Part shown: piece after piece, positions 8,373 to 16,865 of the stretch
Position numbering within the stretch: the first letter of the stretch is position 1
Layout: each line of letters begins with the position of its first letter
From: JAOUEA01 sp963821935
GTDB lineage: Bacteria; Actinomycetota; UBA4738; HRBIN12
Length of the DNA stretch: 64,000 nt
Reading direction: 5' to 3'
NCBI GenBank assembly: GCA_963821935.1
Contig: CAWGFM010000005.1
Span: forward strand, 744,001 to 808,000
Program-made: the position numbers and the translations under genes
The notes under the pieces: model-generated
What the model saw: only the letters and a program-made list of their open reading frames with translations
What the model was told of the DNA's origin: nothing
Database searches by the model: none

Positions 8373-9097
8373 CGGGCGGTCCGCCTCCTGAACATGTAGG
8401 CGAGGCCACCGACCACCGCCGCACCCGCCACGATCGCGATCCAGGGCGTCGCTCCGTCCTGGCCCGATGCTCGGCGCGGCGGGGACGTGGACGTGGACGG
8501 AGCCTGCGACCCGGTCGATGGTTCGTCGAGGATCGTCATCGGTTCACTCGGTCGTCCAACGCCCAGGAAGTCGCATGAGTCTTCATCCCGCACGATGACA
8601 CTCCACGCCACCTCGGCGATGCCAGGTGACGTGCCGGTTTCGTCCTCATCGGCCGACAGGATCCGTCCGGGAACCTGGAACGTCATCGTGTCACCCTCGA
8701 TCGTGGGAGGAAGGAACACGTTCTGGGCACGTTCGGGGATCAGCAGGATCTCCAGGGATGGATCACGCACCGCGTCGTAGCGGATCAGTCGGTTCAGACG
8801 GCGGTAGTAGGCGAAGCGAACCACGGGCGCCGCCGGGTCTCGGAGCACCAGGTCGACCCGGAACGGCGTGCCGATCCGATCGGGCACCTCCAGAGGGTCG
8901 GCGAACCGCACCGTCCACAGGGCCGAGGTGCCCAGTTCGACGATCTCACCACGAGCCGAGACCAGGTCGGGGGCCGCGCCGCCGGCACCGCCGGCGTCGG
9001 GACAGGGCGCGACGTCGCCGGATGGGTCCGAGGCCGACGTCAGCAGTGGGACGACCAGGACCGCCAGCGCCGCCATGAGGCGCGGCCCCGAACGCAT
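8369..9097 (-). CDS. Secreted, C-terminally membrane-anchored protein of unknown function
   Basis: A 242-residue protein with an N-terminal signal peptide (LMAALAVLVVPLLTSA), a beta-rich extracellular part of about 150 residues, a Ser/Thr/Pro linker (STGSQAPSTSTSPP) and a C-terminal membrane helix followed by RRRTAR. There is no LPxTG motif. I recognise no catalytic motif; the body could be a binding domain. Its ATG starts 2 bases after the stop of the phosphoesterase gene, so it is co-transcribed with it and perhaps is its surface partner. Confidence 0.75.
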   Translation of the reverse strand: MRSGPRLMAALAVLVVPLLTSASDPSGDVAPCPDAGGAGGAAPDLVSARGEIVELGTSALWTVRFADPLEVPDRIGTPFRVDLVLRDPAAPVVRFAYYRRLNRLIRYDAVRDPSLEILLIPERAQNVFLPPTIEGDTMTFQVPGRILSADEDETGTSPGIAEVAWSVIVRDEDSCDFLGVGRPSEPMTILDEPSTGSQAPSTSTSPPRRASGQDGATPWIAIVAGAAVVGGLAYMFRRRTAR

Positions 9098-9099
9098 CG

Positions 9100-10596
9100 T
9101 CAGCAGTCCAGCTCGTCCAGCAGGAACGGTTCGGTCCGGGGCTCCTGCGTGAAGTCGAACGCCCCGGAGAGCGGGTCGGCCTGCGCGTCGCGCTCGGTCA
9201 TCGGCTTGAGGCCGTGCAATTCCTCGATGAACTTCAGCACCGAGGAGAACTCGTAGACGGTGCTATCGATCGCGCCGCCCTCGGGATTGTCTCCCTGCCG
9301 GGTCCACGGGGACAGGATCAGCGCCGGCGTGCGCGGGCCCAGCCCCATCACGTCGTAGTGCGGCGGCTCGACGTGATCGTAGAAACCGCCGAAGTCGTCC
9401 CACACGATGACCACGGCGGTCGAGGCCCATGCGTCGCTCTTCATGAGGGCGTTGACGTACTCGATCGTCCAGTTCTCGCCGGTGCAGATCGAGGCTCCCG
9501 ATCCGGGATGTTCGTTGGGACCTCCTTCCGGCGGGATCAGCCACGACACGGCCGGCAGGTTGTCCGCCTTCACGTCCTGCAGGATCGTCTCGGGAGGCTG
9601 CACCTTGTCCCACATGGTCGGATCGAACCGGACGTGACGGATCGCCTGGAGCGCGTTCATCCACTGGTCCGCGTTGGCGTAGTACTTCCAGCTGATGTCG
9701 TTCTTCTCCAACAGATCGGGCAGGACCGGGATGTTGATGCAGGTGCGGGTACTCTCCCAGTACTCCGCGATCTCCAGCAGTTGGCTGGGGCCCGCGGTGA
9801 TGTTCTGCTCGAGGCGCATGATGCGCTTCACGTCGGCATCGGACAGGTCCTCGATGGGGAACCGCTGTGTGTACTCCTGCGGATCGTCGCAGTAGTTGCC
9901 CTCGGTGTCGGTGGTCGTCTTGTTGTCGACGATGCCGTATGACTGCGCGGCCACGGTGTACAGGTGCTCTGGGAACGTCGGTCCGTACATCGACGTGAAG
10001 AACTGATCCGCGATGACGTACCGGTCCGCGTAGGCCCAATACGCCGACAGGGACTCCCGGTCGTACTGAGAGTAGCCGGTCATGTCCTCGCCCAACGAGA
10101 CGCAGTTATACCCATTCATCTTGCCGCCGTTGATCGACAGCAAGCCGGGATAGAAGGCGTGACCCAGGTCGTGCGGCATGATCGCCGGGGCGTCGGACAG
10201 CGGCACCGTGCCCGTGTCGGCGAACGAGGAGCAGTTCATGGTGCCGCCCTCGGTGGCTCCGTCCACGCCGGGGTAGCGCCCGAAGTAGTGATCGAAGCTG
10301 CGGTTCTCCTTGATCAGGAACACGACGTGCTCGATGGGGTTCTGGCCGGGAACGATGACGCCAGGGTTGCCTCCACCGCCGTCCCCGGTGCCGTTGCCGT
10401 TGTTTCCATCCCCCTGGCCGCCAGGTGTCTGACCACCGGCCGCCTCGGTGGGGTCCCCACGCGGCCACACGAACCACACCAGCAGGAGCACCAGCACCAC
10501 CGCGAGCGCGGCGAAGGCGCGACGTCTGGCGATCTCCTGCCGGGTCGGCCGACGCGCACGTGCGGGACGGATGGGAGGGCCCGACTGCGGTTGCAC
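9100..10596 (-). CDS. Membrane-anchored phosphoesterase (phospholipase C / acid phosphatase family)
   Basis: Extracytoplasmic phosphoesterase of the family that includes bacterial phospholipase C and AcpA-type phosphatases. The N-terminus is cytoplasmic and Arg-rich, then one membrane helix (AFAALAVVLVLLLVWFVW), a Gly/Asn linker, and the catalytic domain opening with HVVFLIKENRSFDHYFG; VIVWDDFGGFYDHVEPP and a metal-site-rich tail follow. 498 residues. It probably releases phosphate from organic esters or lipids outside the cell. GTG start with TAGACT 8 bases upstream and no ribosome binding site suggests a leaderless transcript starting right at the end of the sulfatase gene. Substrate cannot be told from sequence. 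Confidence 0.88.
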   Translation of the reverse strand: MQPQSGPPIRPARARRPTRQEIARRRAFAALAVVLVLLLVWFVWPRGDPTEAAGGQTPGGQGDGNNGNGTGDGGGGNPGVIVPGQNPIEHVVFLIKENRSFDHYFGRYPGVDGATEGGTMNCSSFADTGTVPLSDAPAIMPHDLGHAFYPGLLSINGGKMNGYNCVSLGEDMTGYSQYDRESLSAYWAYADRYVIADQFFTSMYGPTFPEHLYTVAAQSYGIVDNKTTTDTEGNYCDDPQEYTQRFPIEDLSDADVKRIMRLEQNITAGPSQLLEIAEYWESTRTCINIPVLPDLLEKNDISWKYYANADQWMNALQAIRHVRFDPTMWDKVQPPETILQDVKADNLPAVSWLIPPEGGPNEHPGSGASICTGENWTIEYVNALMKSDAWASTAVVIVWDDFGGFYDHVEPPHYDVMGLGPRTPALILSPWTRQGDNPEGGAIDSTVYEFSSVLKFIEELHGLKPMTERDAQADPLSGAFDFTQEPRTEPFLLDELDC

Positions 10597-10604
10597 GATG
10601 CCGA

Positions 10605-10610
10605 AGTCTA
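10605..10610 (-). promoter_or_regulatory. -10 element of leaderless phosphoesterase promoter
   Basis: TAGACT on the minus strand, 8 bases before the GTG at 10596; it overlaps the stop codon of the upstream sulfatase. Confidence 0.45.
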
Positions 10611-12074
10611 CCCGGGCGATTCCGCTCGAACGAAGGCATCGAGCATCACGGCCATCTGCGATACCACATCGTCATACCGGGGGTCGCCGGCCCGATTGTG
10701 GAGCTCCCCCGGATCGGCTCGTCCGAGGGTCCCGGCCAGGTCGTAGAGCTCCAGCCAGCCATCGTCGTTCTCGATGTAGGCGAACTCCTTCGTCCTGATC
10801 GCCCGCCACGGCGGGACCGCCGAGTCACCCGCGTACTGCATCAACACCCCCGCTCGTGCCGGTGGAGGATCGGTTGTGCTGCGGTCCAGATACGGCCGCA
10901 GGCTGACGCCGTCGGTCGCAGGATCGGCCACGAGGCCGAACGATCCTGCGAGATCGAGGAAGGTCGGCGCCAGGTCGACGTTCAGCACGGGATCCTCGAC
11001 GGTCGCATGCGAAGCCCACGGGGAACGGATGACCATCGGGGTCCGCACGCATGGGTCGTACGGACAGCGCTTGCCCGTCCATCGGTGCTCACCGAACGCG
11101 AACCCGTTGTCGGTGAGGAAGACGATGATCGTGCGGTCGAGCTCGCCTCGAGCGCTCACCAGCGACGTCAACTCCTGCATCGAGCGATCGACCGCCAGGA
11201 GCGTCTCGCGCGCCTGGCGCCGTTGTGTGAGGAGCAGCGCACGATGCGACGGTGAGAGCGGCGGCAGGTTCCGGACCCAGGCAGGCTTGCCCCGGACGTC
11301 GTTCAACTCGCTCAGCGAGGGTCCAGGAACGTGGTGGCTCGCGAACGCGCCGAGGTCGCTCGGGGCCGGCAACCAAGGCGAGTGGGGGGCAGGAGGCGAG
11401 AACACCAAGAACCAAGGACGGTCGGCGGGCGCGGCCCGCAGGAACGACAACGCCTGATCTGCCAGCCATGTCGTCGCGTAGCCCTGCGGACTGACGGCCA
11501 CGTGCCGCGGAACGCCTTGATCGATCAGGTCGAAGTCGTAGTAGGTGGTCTCGAGCGTGGCGTTCCGCTTGGCGACGAACCGATCCCACCCCACCGGCAC
11601 GTACGGCCCACGGTCCCACGGATACCCGTTCAGGTACTTGCCGACCAACCCGGTGGTGTAGCCCGCATCATGGAGCCACGTGGCCAGGGTCGCCTCTTCG
11701 TCCAGCTCGTCGCCATCGGTGTTGGATCGAACACCCGTGTGTGGGGAGGTCAGGCCGGTCAGGATCGATGCCCTGGATGGACAACACAGCGGCGTATCCA
11801 GGAACGCGTTCGAGAACCGAACCCACGGCTGGGTGGGATCTTCGATCTGGGCTTGGAGCCACGGCATCCCGAGGGGACCCGACCCGGCCGGCATCGTGTC
11901 GGCGCTCTGATCGTCGGTCAGGACGATCAGGATGTTGGGCGCGAGCTCGCCGGGCGCCGGGGACGGGAGTCCCGGTAGCGCCGTGGCGACCGACATGCAC
12001 AGCAACGCCACGGCCAACGCGATGCGAGCACGCCTAGTCGCGATCCAGCCAACCACCGTCCCGCCCGTTGGCAT
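10608..12074 (-). CDS. Secreted sulfatase (arylsulfatase family)
   Basis: Type I sulfatase-family hydrolase, exported by an N-terminal signal/anchor helix (RIALAVALLCMSVATALPG). Metal-binding start NILIVLTDDQSADTMP, the formylglycine site LCCPSRASILTG (first Cys of CCPSR is the residue normally oxidised), VGKYLNGYPW, and the late metal motif VFLTDNGFAFGEH are all present. It needs a formylglycine-generating enzyme, not seen in this window. The longest frame starts at 12128, but ATG 12074 gives a normal signal peptide and a shorter (41-base) overlap with the MoaB-XdhC gene. It shares the catalytic signature with the sulfatase at 44.2 kb. Natural substrate unknown. Confidence 0.88.
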   Translation of the reverse strand: MPTGGTVVGWIATRRARIALAVALLCMSVATALPGLPSPAPGELAPNILIVLTDDQSADTMPAGSGPLGMPWLQAQIEDPTQPWVRFSNAFLDTPLCCPSRASILTGLTSPHTGVRSNTDGDELDEEATLATWLHDAGYTTGLVGKYLNGYPWDRGPYVPVGWDRFVAKRNATLETTYYDFDLIDQGVPRHVAVSPQGYATTWLADQALSFLRAAPADRPWFLVFSPPAPHSPWLPAPSDLGAFASHHVPGPSLSELNDVRGKPAWVRNLPPLSPSHRALLLTQRRQARETLLAVDRSMQELTSLVSARGELDRTIIVFLTDNGFAFGEHRWTGKRCPYDPCVRTPMVIRSPWASHATVEDPVLNVDLAPTFLDLAGSFGLVADPATDGVSLRPYLDRSTTDPPPARAGVLMQYAGDSAVPPWRAIRTKEFAYIENDDGWLELYDLAGTLGRADPGELHNRAGDPRYDDVVSQMAVMLDAFVRAESPG

Positions 12075-13290
12075 CGGCCACCACCCCGGCCGCGATCGAC
12101 AGGGCGATCGCGTTGGGCTCGCGGCCACCGATGTCCAACCCCAGCGGGGATCGGACCCGGGTCAGCTGCCCGTCGTCGAACCCCAGATCGCGGAGCTCCT
12201 GCACGTAGTGCGCGACATGGCGGCGACTCCCCATCACCCCGATGAAGCGAACCGACGAACGCAGCGCGATCGCCAGCATCTCGGTCACATCCGGTGCATC
12301 GTGGTCGGTGAAGACCACGGCCGTGTGCTCATCGAGCGGCTCCTGCTCCAGCGACCGAACCCACGGCGCATCTGTCGGCTCGAGACGGTCGGACCGGGAC
12401 TCCACCACGACCACATCGCGACCGAGTGAGCCCAGGAACCCGCGGAGCGCTCGGGCAACATCCGTGGCCGACACGATCAGGACCCGATCGGGAGCACGGT
12501 GCGGCTCGAGATAGATCTCCACCGTTCCGAGCTCGTGATCGAGGACCCGGGTGGCGGGCGCGCCGGACAGGTCGACCTCCGCTGCGGCCGCCACGGCTCC
12601 CGCATCGAACTCGGCGCATCCCAACGTGCCGTGGACGGCCCCACCGGCCTCGATCGTCATGACGTTGCCCACCGAGCACGGCGGGTCGCCGGTCACCTTG
12701 ATCGCCTTGACCTCGACCCGCCGCGGCGAGGGTCGCCGCGGCCCCTCGGCGCTCGCGGTCGCATCCGTTCGCTCTGGTGGCGCCGACGGGTGTGCGTGGC
12801 CGGTCGGATGGGGGCCGGTGACGCCGGCCGCGAGCTCCACTGCGTGCGCCAGGACCGGCAGCACCGCCTCCAGTCCCTCGCGCACGCCCGTCGGCGAGCC
12901 GGGAAGGTTCAGCACTACGGCGCCCCCCACGGTGCCGGCCACCCCTCGCGACAGCGCCGCCATGGGGGTGTGCGTGAGCCCGGCGGCGCGCATCAACTCG
13001 GCCAGACCCGGCGCTTCGCGATCGAGCACCGCACGGGTGGCCTCCGGCGTGACATCGCGCGGCCCGAAACCCGTCCCACCGGTCGTGACCACGAGGGCGG
13101 TGGCGAGCGCCTGATCGCGGATCGCCGCCGAGACCGCAGGCACCTCGTCGGCCACCACGCTGCGCGCGGAGACCCCGTACCCCGCGGCTTCGAGCAGCGC
13201 CTGGGCAAGGTCGCCGGACTCATCGGTCCTGGTGCCCTGACTGACGCCGTCCGACACGGTGATGACCGCCGCGACCGCGTTCCGTTGCAT
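12034..13290 (-). CDS. Fusion of MoaB/MogA and XdhC domains
   Basis: 418-residue two-domain molybdenum cofactor protein. Residues 1-165 are a MoaB/MogA domain (ITVSDGVSQGTRTDESG; TTGGTGFGPRDVTPEAT, the molybdopterin-binding signature; LPGSPTGVREGL), which adenylates molybdopterin or assists that step. After a Pro/Arg-rich linker, residues about 200-418 are XdhC/CoxI-like (KVTGDPPCSVGNVM; GVMGSRRHVAHYVQ; SPLGLDIGGREPNAIALSIA), a chaperone that inserts the finished cofactor into xanthine-dehydrogenase-type enzymes. Start ATG at 13290 follows AGAGGA by 8 bases; frames further upstream lack a site. Divergent from the DUF6457 and moaA genes. No molybdoenzyme gene is nearby. Confidence 0.88.
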   Translation of the reverse strand: MQRNAVAAVITVSDGVSQGTRTDESGDLAQALLEAAGYGVSARSVVADEVPAVSAAIRDQALATALVVTTGGTGFGPRDVTPEATRAVLDREAPGLAELMRAAGLTHTPMAALSRGVAGTVGGAVVLNLPGSPTGVREGLEAVLPVLAHAVELAAGVTGPHPTGHAHPSAPPERTDATASAEGPRRPSPRRVEVKAIKVTGDPPCSVGNVMTIEAGGAVHGTLGCAEFDAGAVAAAAEVDLSGAPATRVLDHELGTVEIYLEPHRAPDRVLIVSATDVARALRGFLGSLGRDVVVVESRSDRLEPTDAPWVRSLEQEPLDEHTAVVFTDHDAPDVTEMLAIALRSSVRFIGVMGSRRHVAHYVQELRDLGFDDGQLTRVRSPLGLDIGGREPNAIALSIAAGVVADANGRDGGWLDRD

Positions 13291-13405
13291 CTCGATATCC
13301 TCTCGCATCAGACGCGCGTCGGTGAGCCTGCCAGGGTGGCCACAGCGCGGGGCGGCGGGTCCACGCGGTACCGTCGGATCCCGACGCACGGGAGGGGAAA
13401 CCAGC

Positions 13406-13663
13406 ATGAGCACATGGTCGGATCAGCTCGCCGCCGCCCTAGCGGTCGCGCCCTTGGACCCCGACGAAGAAGTGCGTCTGCTGGACGCTGCGCGCGAGAT
13501 CGCCCACCGGGTCGAACGCCGGGATACACCGGTGTCGGCGTTCCTGATGGGGGTCTCGGTGGGGATGCTCACAGCGGCCGGCACGGCCCGTGAGGACGCG
13601 ATCGACGACGCGTTCGAGGACCTGGCGCGCATCCTGCCCGATCCTCCAGCGGCCCCCGCATAG
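13406..13663 (+). CDS. DUF6457 small protein, probably molybdenum-cofactor related
   Basis: 85-residue helical protein (STWSDQLAAALAV; LLDAAREIAHRVERRDTPVS; AFLMGVSVGMLTA). It matches my memory of the DUF6457 domain, which in actinobacteria is found alone or fused to the C-terminus of MobA-type nucleotidyltransferases; this link and the place between MoaB-XdhC and moaA suggest a role with molybdopterin guanine dinucleotide. Start ATG has GGAGGGG 8 bases upstream, which excludes the longer upstream frame. The gene precedes moaA by 36 bases. No catalytic residues are evident. Confidence 0.75.
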   Translation: MSTWSDQLAAALAVAPLDPDEEVRLLDAAREIAHRVERRDTPVSAFLMGVSVGMLTAAGTAREDAIDDAFEDLARILPDPPAAPA

Positions 13664-13684
13664 CTCGTTCATCGCCTGCGGGGG

Positions 13685-13690
13685 TACGCT
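13685..13690 (+). promoter_or_regulatory. -10 element of leaderless moaA promoter
   Basis: TACGCT 9 bases before the moaA ATG; no ribosome binding site lies between. moaA could therefore be transcribed apart from the preceding DUF6457 gene. Confidence 0.45.
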
Positions 13691-13699
13691 GACGGGCAC

Positions 13700-14728
13700 A
13701 TGCGAACGTCGGTCACCTCCTCGCCAACCCTGCGGCCTCTCACTGGCCCGCTGCTGGACACGTTCGGCCGGATCGGCAGCGATCTGCGCATATCCGTGAC
13801 CGATCGGTGCAACTTCCGCTGCACCTATTGCATGCCCGCTGAAGGCGTGGCGTGGCTCCCCAAGAACGAGATCCTGACGTTCGAAGAGCTCACCAGGCTC
13901 CTCTCGCTCTTCGTCCGTCTCGGTGTGGATTCGATCAAGGTGACGGGCGGAGAGCCGACCGTCCGTGCGGACCTGCCCACGCTGGTCAGCATGTTCCGAG
14001 ACGCCGGGCCCGCACTCGACATCTCCATCACCACGAACGGCGTGTTGCTCGACACCTTGGCGGCGCCGCTGGCCGAGGCCGGCGTGGACCGTGCCACCGT
14101 CTCATGCGATTCCCTCCTCACGCATCGGTTCGCGGAGATGACCCGGCGCGATGCCTTGGAGAAGGTCCTGCGAGGTCTGCGGGCGGCCGAGACCGCGGGG
14201 CTCACACCCATCAAGATCAACTGCGTCGTGATCGGCGGAACCAACGACGACGAGGTCGTGGGGTTCGCCGGCTGGGCACGCGAGACCGGGTACCAGGTGC
14301 GGTTCATCGAGTACATGCCGCTCGATGCCCAGCACGCGTGGGAGCGGGAGAAGGTCGTGCCTGCAGCGACCATGCTCGAACGGATCGGCGCGGTCTACCC
14401 GTTGGTCTCGACGGCCGCCGACGGCGAGCCGGCAACGACCTTCACGTTCGCCGACGGTGCCCCCGGTTCGATCGGGGTCATCCCCAGCGTCACCGAACCG
14501 TTCTGTGATTCGTGCAACCGCATGCGGATCACCGCCGAGGGGCAGTTCCGCAGCTGCCTGTTCGCCCTGGAGGAGACCGACCTGCGCACGCCAATGCGGG
14601 CGGGGGCCTCCGACGACGAGCTCGAGCAGTTGATCCGTGAGGCCATGTGGGGCAAGTGGTCCGGCCACCGCATCAACCATCCGGACTTCGTGCAGCCCGC
14701 TCGCAGCATGTCCATGATCGGCGGCTGA
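13700..14728 (+). CDS. moaA: GTP 3',8-cyclase MoaA
   Basis: Radical SAM enzyme that, with MoaC, turns GTP into cyclic pyranopterin monophosphate, the first step of molybdenum cofactor synthesis. 342 residues. N-terminal cluster CNFRCTYCM (C-x3-C-x2-C), TGGEPTVRADL, the C-terminal second cluster PFCDSCNRMRITAEGQFRSC, and the conserved terminal Gly-Gly (SMSMIGG) needed for activity are all present. Closest neighbours are DUF6457 and the divergent MoaB-XdhC fusion; moaC, moaD/E and moeA are not in the window. A 14-bp hairpin lies about 105 bases past the stop. Confidence 0.95.
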   Translation: MRTSVTSSPTLRPLTGPLLDTFGRIGSDLRISVTDRCNFRCTYCMPAEGVAWLPKNEILTFEELTRLLSLFVRLGVDSIKVTGGEPTVRADLPTLVSMFRDAGPALDISITTNGVLLDTLAAPLAEAGVDRATVSCDSLLTHRFAEMTRRDALEKVLRGLRAAETAGLTPIKINCVVIGGTNDDEVVGFAGWARETGYQVRFIEYMPLDAQHAWEREKVVPAATMLERIGAVYPLVSTAADGEPATTFTFADGAPGSIGVIPSVTEPFCDSCNRMRITAEGQFRSCLFALEETDLRTPMRAGASDDELEQLIREAMWGKWSGHRINHPDFVQPARSMSMIGG

Positions 14729-14832
14729 CCGCCCGCCCGACACGTTCGTCTGCGGGTCTTCGCGGCGTCACGAGGCGTTCATCTGCCGCTGTCAGCATGA
14801 TCCGTGCCGAGAGGTCGCGCCCCCTCCTCGGC

Positions 14833-14863
14833 GCGGGAGGCCGGGCACGGCCCGGCCTCCCGC
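14833..14863. terminator. Strong hairpin between convergent moaA and S9 peptidase
   Basis: Perfect 14-bp G+C-rich stem with a 3-base loop and no T-tract, in the 169-base gap between two convergent genes; likely works for both directions. The rest of the gap holds nothing else I can see. Confidence 0.7.
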
Positions 14864-14897
14864 GGACCCCTTCCCCTGCTGGGAGCCCGCGGGTGGA

Positions 14898-16865
14898 TCA
14901 GCCGGCGAGGTTCTCGATGGAGAGCCGCGGGATGTCGTCGCCCGGCTCGATGCCCAGGATCTGACAGTAGAACGACAGCTCCGCCTCGGCGGCGGTCCGG
15001 ATCGTCTCGGCCATCCGGAAGCCGTGCTGTTCACCCTCGAACAACAGGTAGGCGTACGGCAACGCCTTGGCGGCGAGCGCGTCCACCATGATCTCGGACT
15101 GCGATGGCGGGACCACCTCGTCCTCAGCACCCTGCAGGAGCAGCATGGGTGTGGAGATCATGTCCACGAAGTGGATCGGGCTGCGCGCACGGTAGTCGTC
15201 GGCGGCCTCGGGCCAGGGGCCCACCAGCGTGTGCTCGTACCGCGACTCGAACTTGTGGGTGTCGCCCGTGGCGAACGGCTCCAGGTCGCTGATGCCGTAG
15301 TAGCTGGCGCCAGCCGCGAAATCGTCGTGGAAGGTGAGCGCGCACAGCGTGGTGTAGCCGCCGGCGCTGCCCCCGCGGATCAGCAGCCTGGCGCCGTCGA
15401 CCTCGCCCTGGGCCGCGAGGAACCGCGCCGCGTTGAGGCAATCGTTCGTGTCCGTGATGCCCCACGTCCCGTTCAGTCGCTGCCGGAACTCGCGGCCGAA
15501 CCCGGTGCTGCCGCCGTAGTTCACGTCGACGACCGCGAAGCCGCGGCTGGTCCAGAACTGCATCCCCAGATCGAACGCCTGGGTGGACTGACCGGTCGGA
15601 CCCCCATGGCTCATGACGATCAGTGGTGGAAGGGTGCCGTGCGGCCCCTCATGTGCTGCGTTGGCCGGAGGGTAGAAGTGAGCGAACGCCGTCCGGTCAC
15701 CATCGGTGGGGAACTCGATCTGTCGCGGCGCAGACAGGAAGCCTCCATCCACCGGCACCTCGCCGCTCCGGTGGATCACCTCGACCGATCGCGACGAGAA
15801 GTCCAGCCACACGAGCTCGTCCGGAAGGCCCGGCGCGCCCGCGATGAACACGATCGTCGACCCGTCCACGGCCAGGTGCGGGCCGAAGCTGAGCGCGGAA
15901 TGCGGCAGGTCCAGGTCGAGCAGCTCACCGCTCTCGGGGTCCAACACCGCCAGTGATTGCACTCCCATGCTGTCGTACCAGCACACGATGCGTCCGTCGT
16001 CCAGGAAACCAAACGAGCGAGAGCCGAACACCCACTGCGGGAACCCGAACTCGGCTTCGGCGGGATGCAACGTGTGACGCTCACCGTCCCGGAACCGTTC
16101 CAGGTTCCACCAGCCGGAGCGGTCGCTCGCGAAGCACAGGTCGCCGGCGGGGCTCCACGCCGGTCCCCAGATCGACTCCTCGCCGTCCTTGCCGGCGAGG
16201 TGCCGGACATCGGTCAGGACCGCTGGGTCGCCATCGAAGGTCCCCACGAAGAGCTCACAGCCGTCCCACGGCATCCACGGCAGGTCCCACGCCAGGAATG
16301 ACAGCATCGAACCGTCGGGCGAGACCCTCGCGTCGGCGTAGAAGTCTCGTCCCGACGCGATGACGTGGGCCTCACCGGAGCCGTCCGCGGGCAGCGCGAC
16401 GAGCTCGTTCACCACATCGCGTGGCCCACCCGCACCCTCATGTCGTTCACGAACACCGATCCACCACCGACCGTCGTCCGTGGTGGTGCCGTCCGCGAAG
16501 CGATGCTTCCCGTCGGTCTCGGGTGTCAGCGCGATGGGCTCGCGGTCCGGATCCTGGCGGTACAGACGCTGGTCGTCGAAGTCGGAGTAGAAGATCACGC
16601 CGCGGTGAACCTGATAGGCACCGCCACCGTACTCGTGGACCGTGGTCCGGACGTTGACACCGTCGTGCGTGACCTCGGTGGGTGAGGACCAGGGGTCGCT
16701 GCGCATCACGACGCCGCGGCCACGCTCGCTGGGACGCATCTCGCGCCAGTACACCTGTCCGTCGTCGAGCAACGGCTCCGCCAGCCGCACCTCGGTGCTG
16801 GCCAGCATGTCGGCGGAGATCGGTGAGGACCACGACCCGAAGGGAGCCACGCGACGGTCGGTCAT
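14898..16865 (-). CDS. Prolyl-oligopeptidase (S9) family serine peptidase
   Basis: Cytoplasmic serine peptidase of 655 residues: an N-terminal beta-propeller (about 1-390, WD-like repeats such as DSMGVQSLAVLDPESGELL) followed by an alpha/beta-hydrolase domain. Nucleophile S500 lies in RGGSAGGYT; SHGGPTGQ marks the oxyanion loop; the acid is in GAEDEVVP and the His in GEQHGF. No signal peptide, so it most likely cleaves short cytosolic peptides or acylated N-termini. Its ATG overlaps the stop of the upstream methyltransferase (ATGA), so the pair is translationally coupled. A second S9 peptidase is at 29.0 kb. Confidence 0.9.
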   Translation of the reverse strand: MTDRRVAPFGSWSSPISADMLASTEVRLAEPLLDDGQVYWREMRPSERGRGVVMRSDPWSSPTEVTHDGVNVRTTVHEYGGGAYQVHRGVIFYSDFDDQRLYRQDPDREPIALTPETDGKHRFADGTTTDDGRWWIGVRERHEGAGGPRDVVNELVALPADGSGEAHVIASGRDFYADARVSPDGSMLSFLAWDLPWMPWDGCELFVGTFDGDPAVLTDVRHLAGKDGEESIWGPAWSPAGDLCFASDRSGWWNLERFRDGERHTLHPAEAEFGFPQWVFGSRSFGFLDDGRIVCWYDSMGVQSLAVLDPESGELLDLDLPHSALSFGPHLAVDGSTIVFIAGAPGLPDELVWLDFSSRSVEVIHRSGEVPVDGGFLSAPRQIEFPTDGDRTAFAHFYPPANAAHEGPHGTLPPLIVMSHGGPTGQSTQAFDLGMQFWTSRGFAVVDVNYGGSTGFGREFRQRLNGTWGITDTNDCLNAARFLAAQGEVDGARLLIRGGSAGGYTTLCALTFHDDFAAGASYYGISDLEPFATGDTHKFESRYEHTLVGPWPEAADDYRARSPIHFVDMISTPMLLLQGAEDEVVPPSQSEIMVDALAAKALPYAYLLFEGEQHGFRMAETIRTAAEAELSFYCQILGIEPGDDIPRLSIENLAG

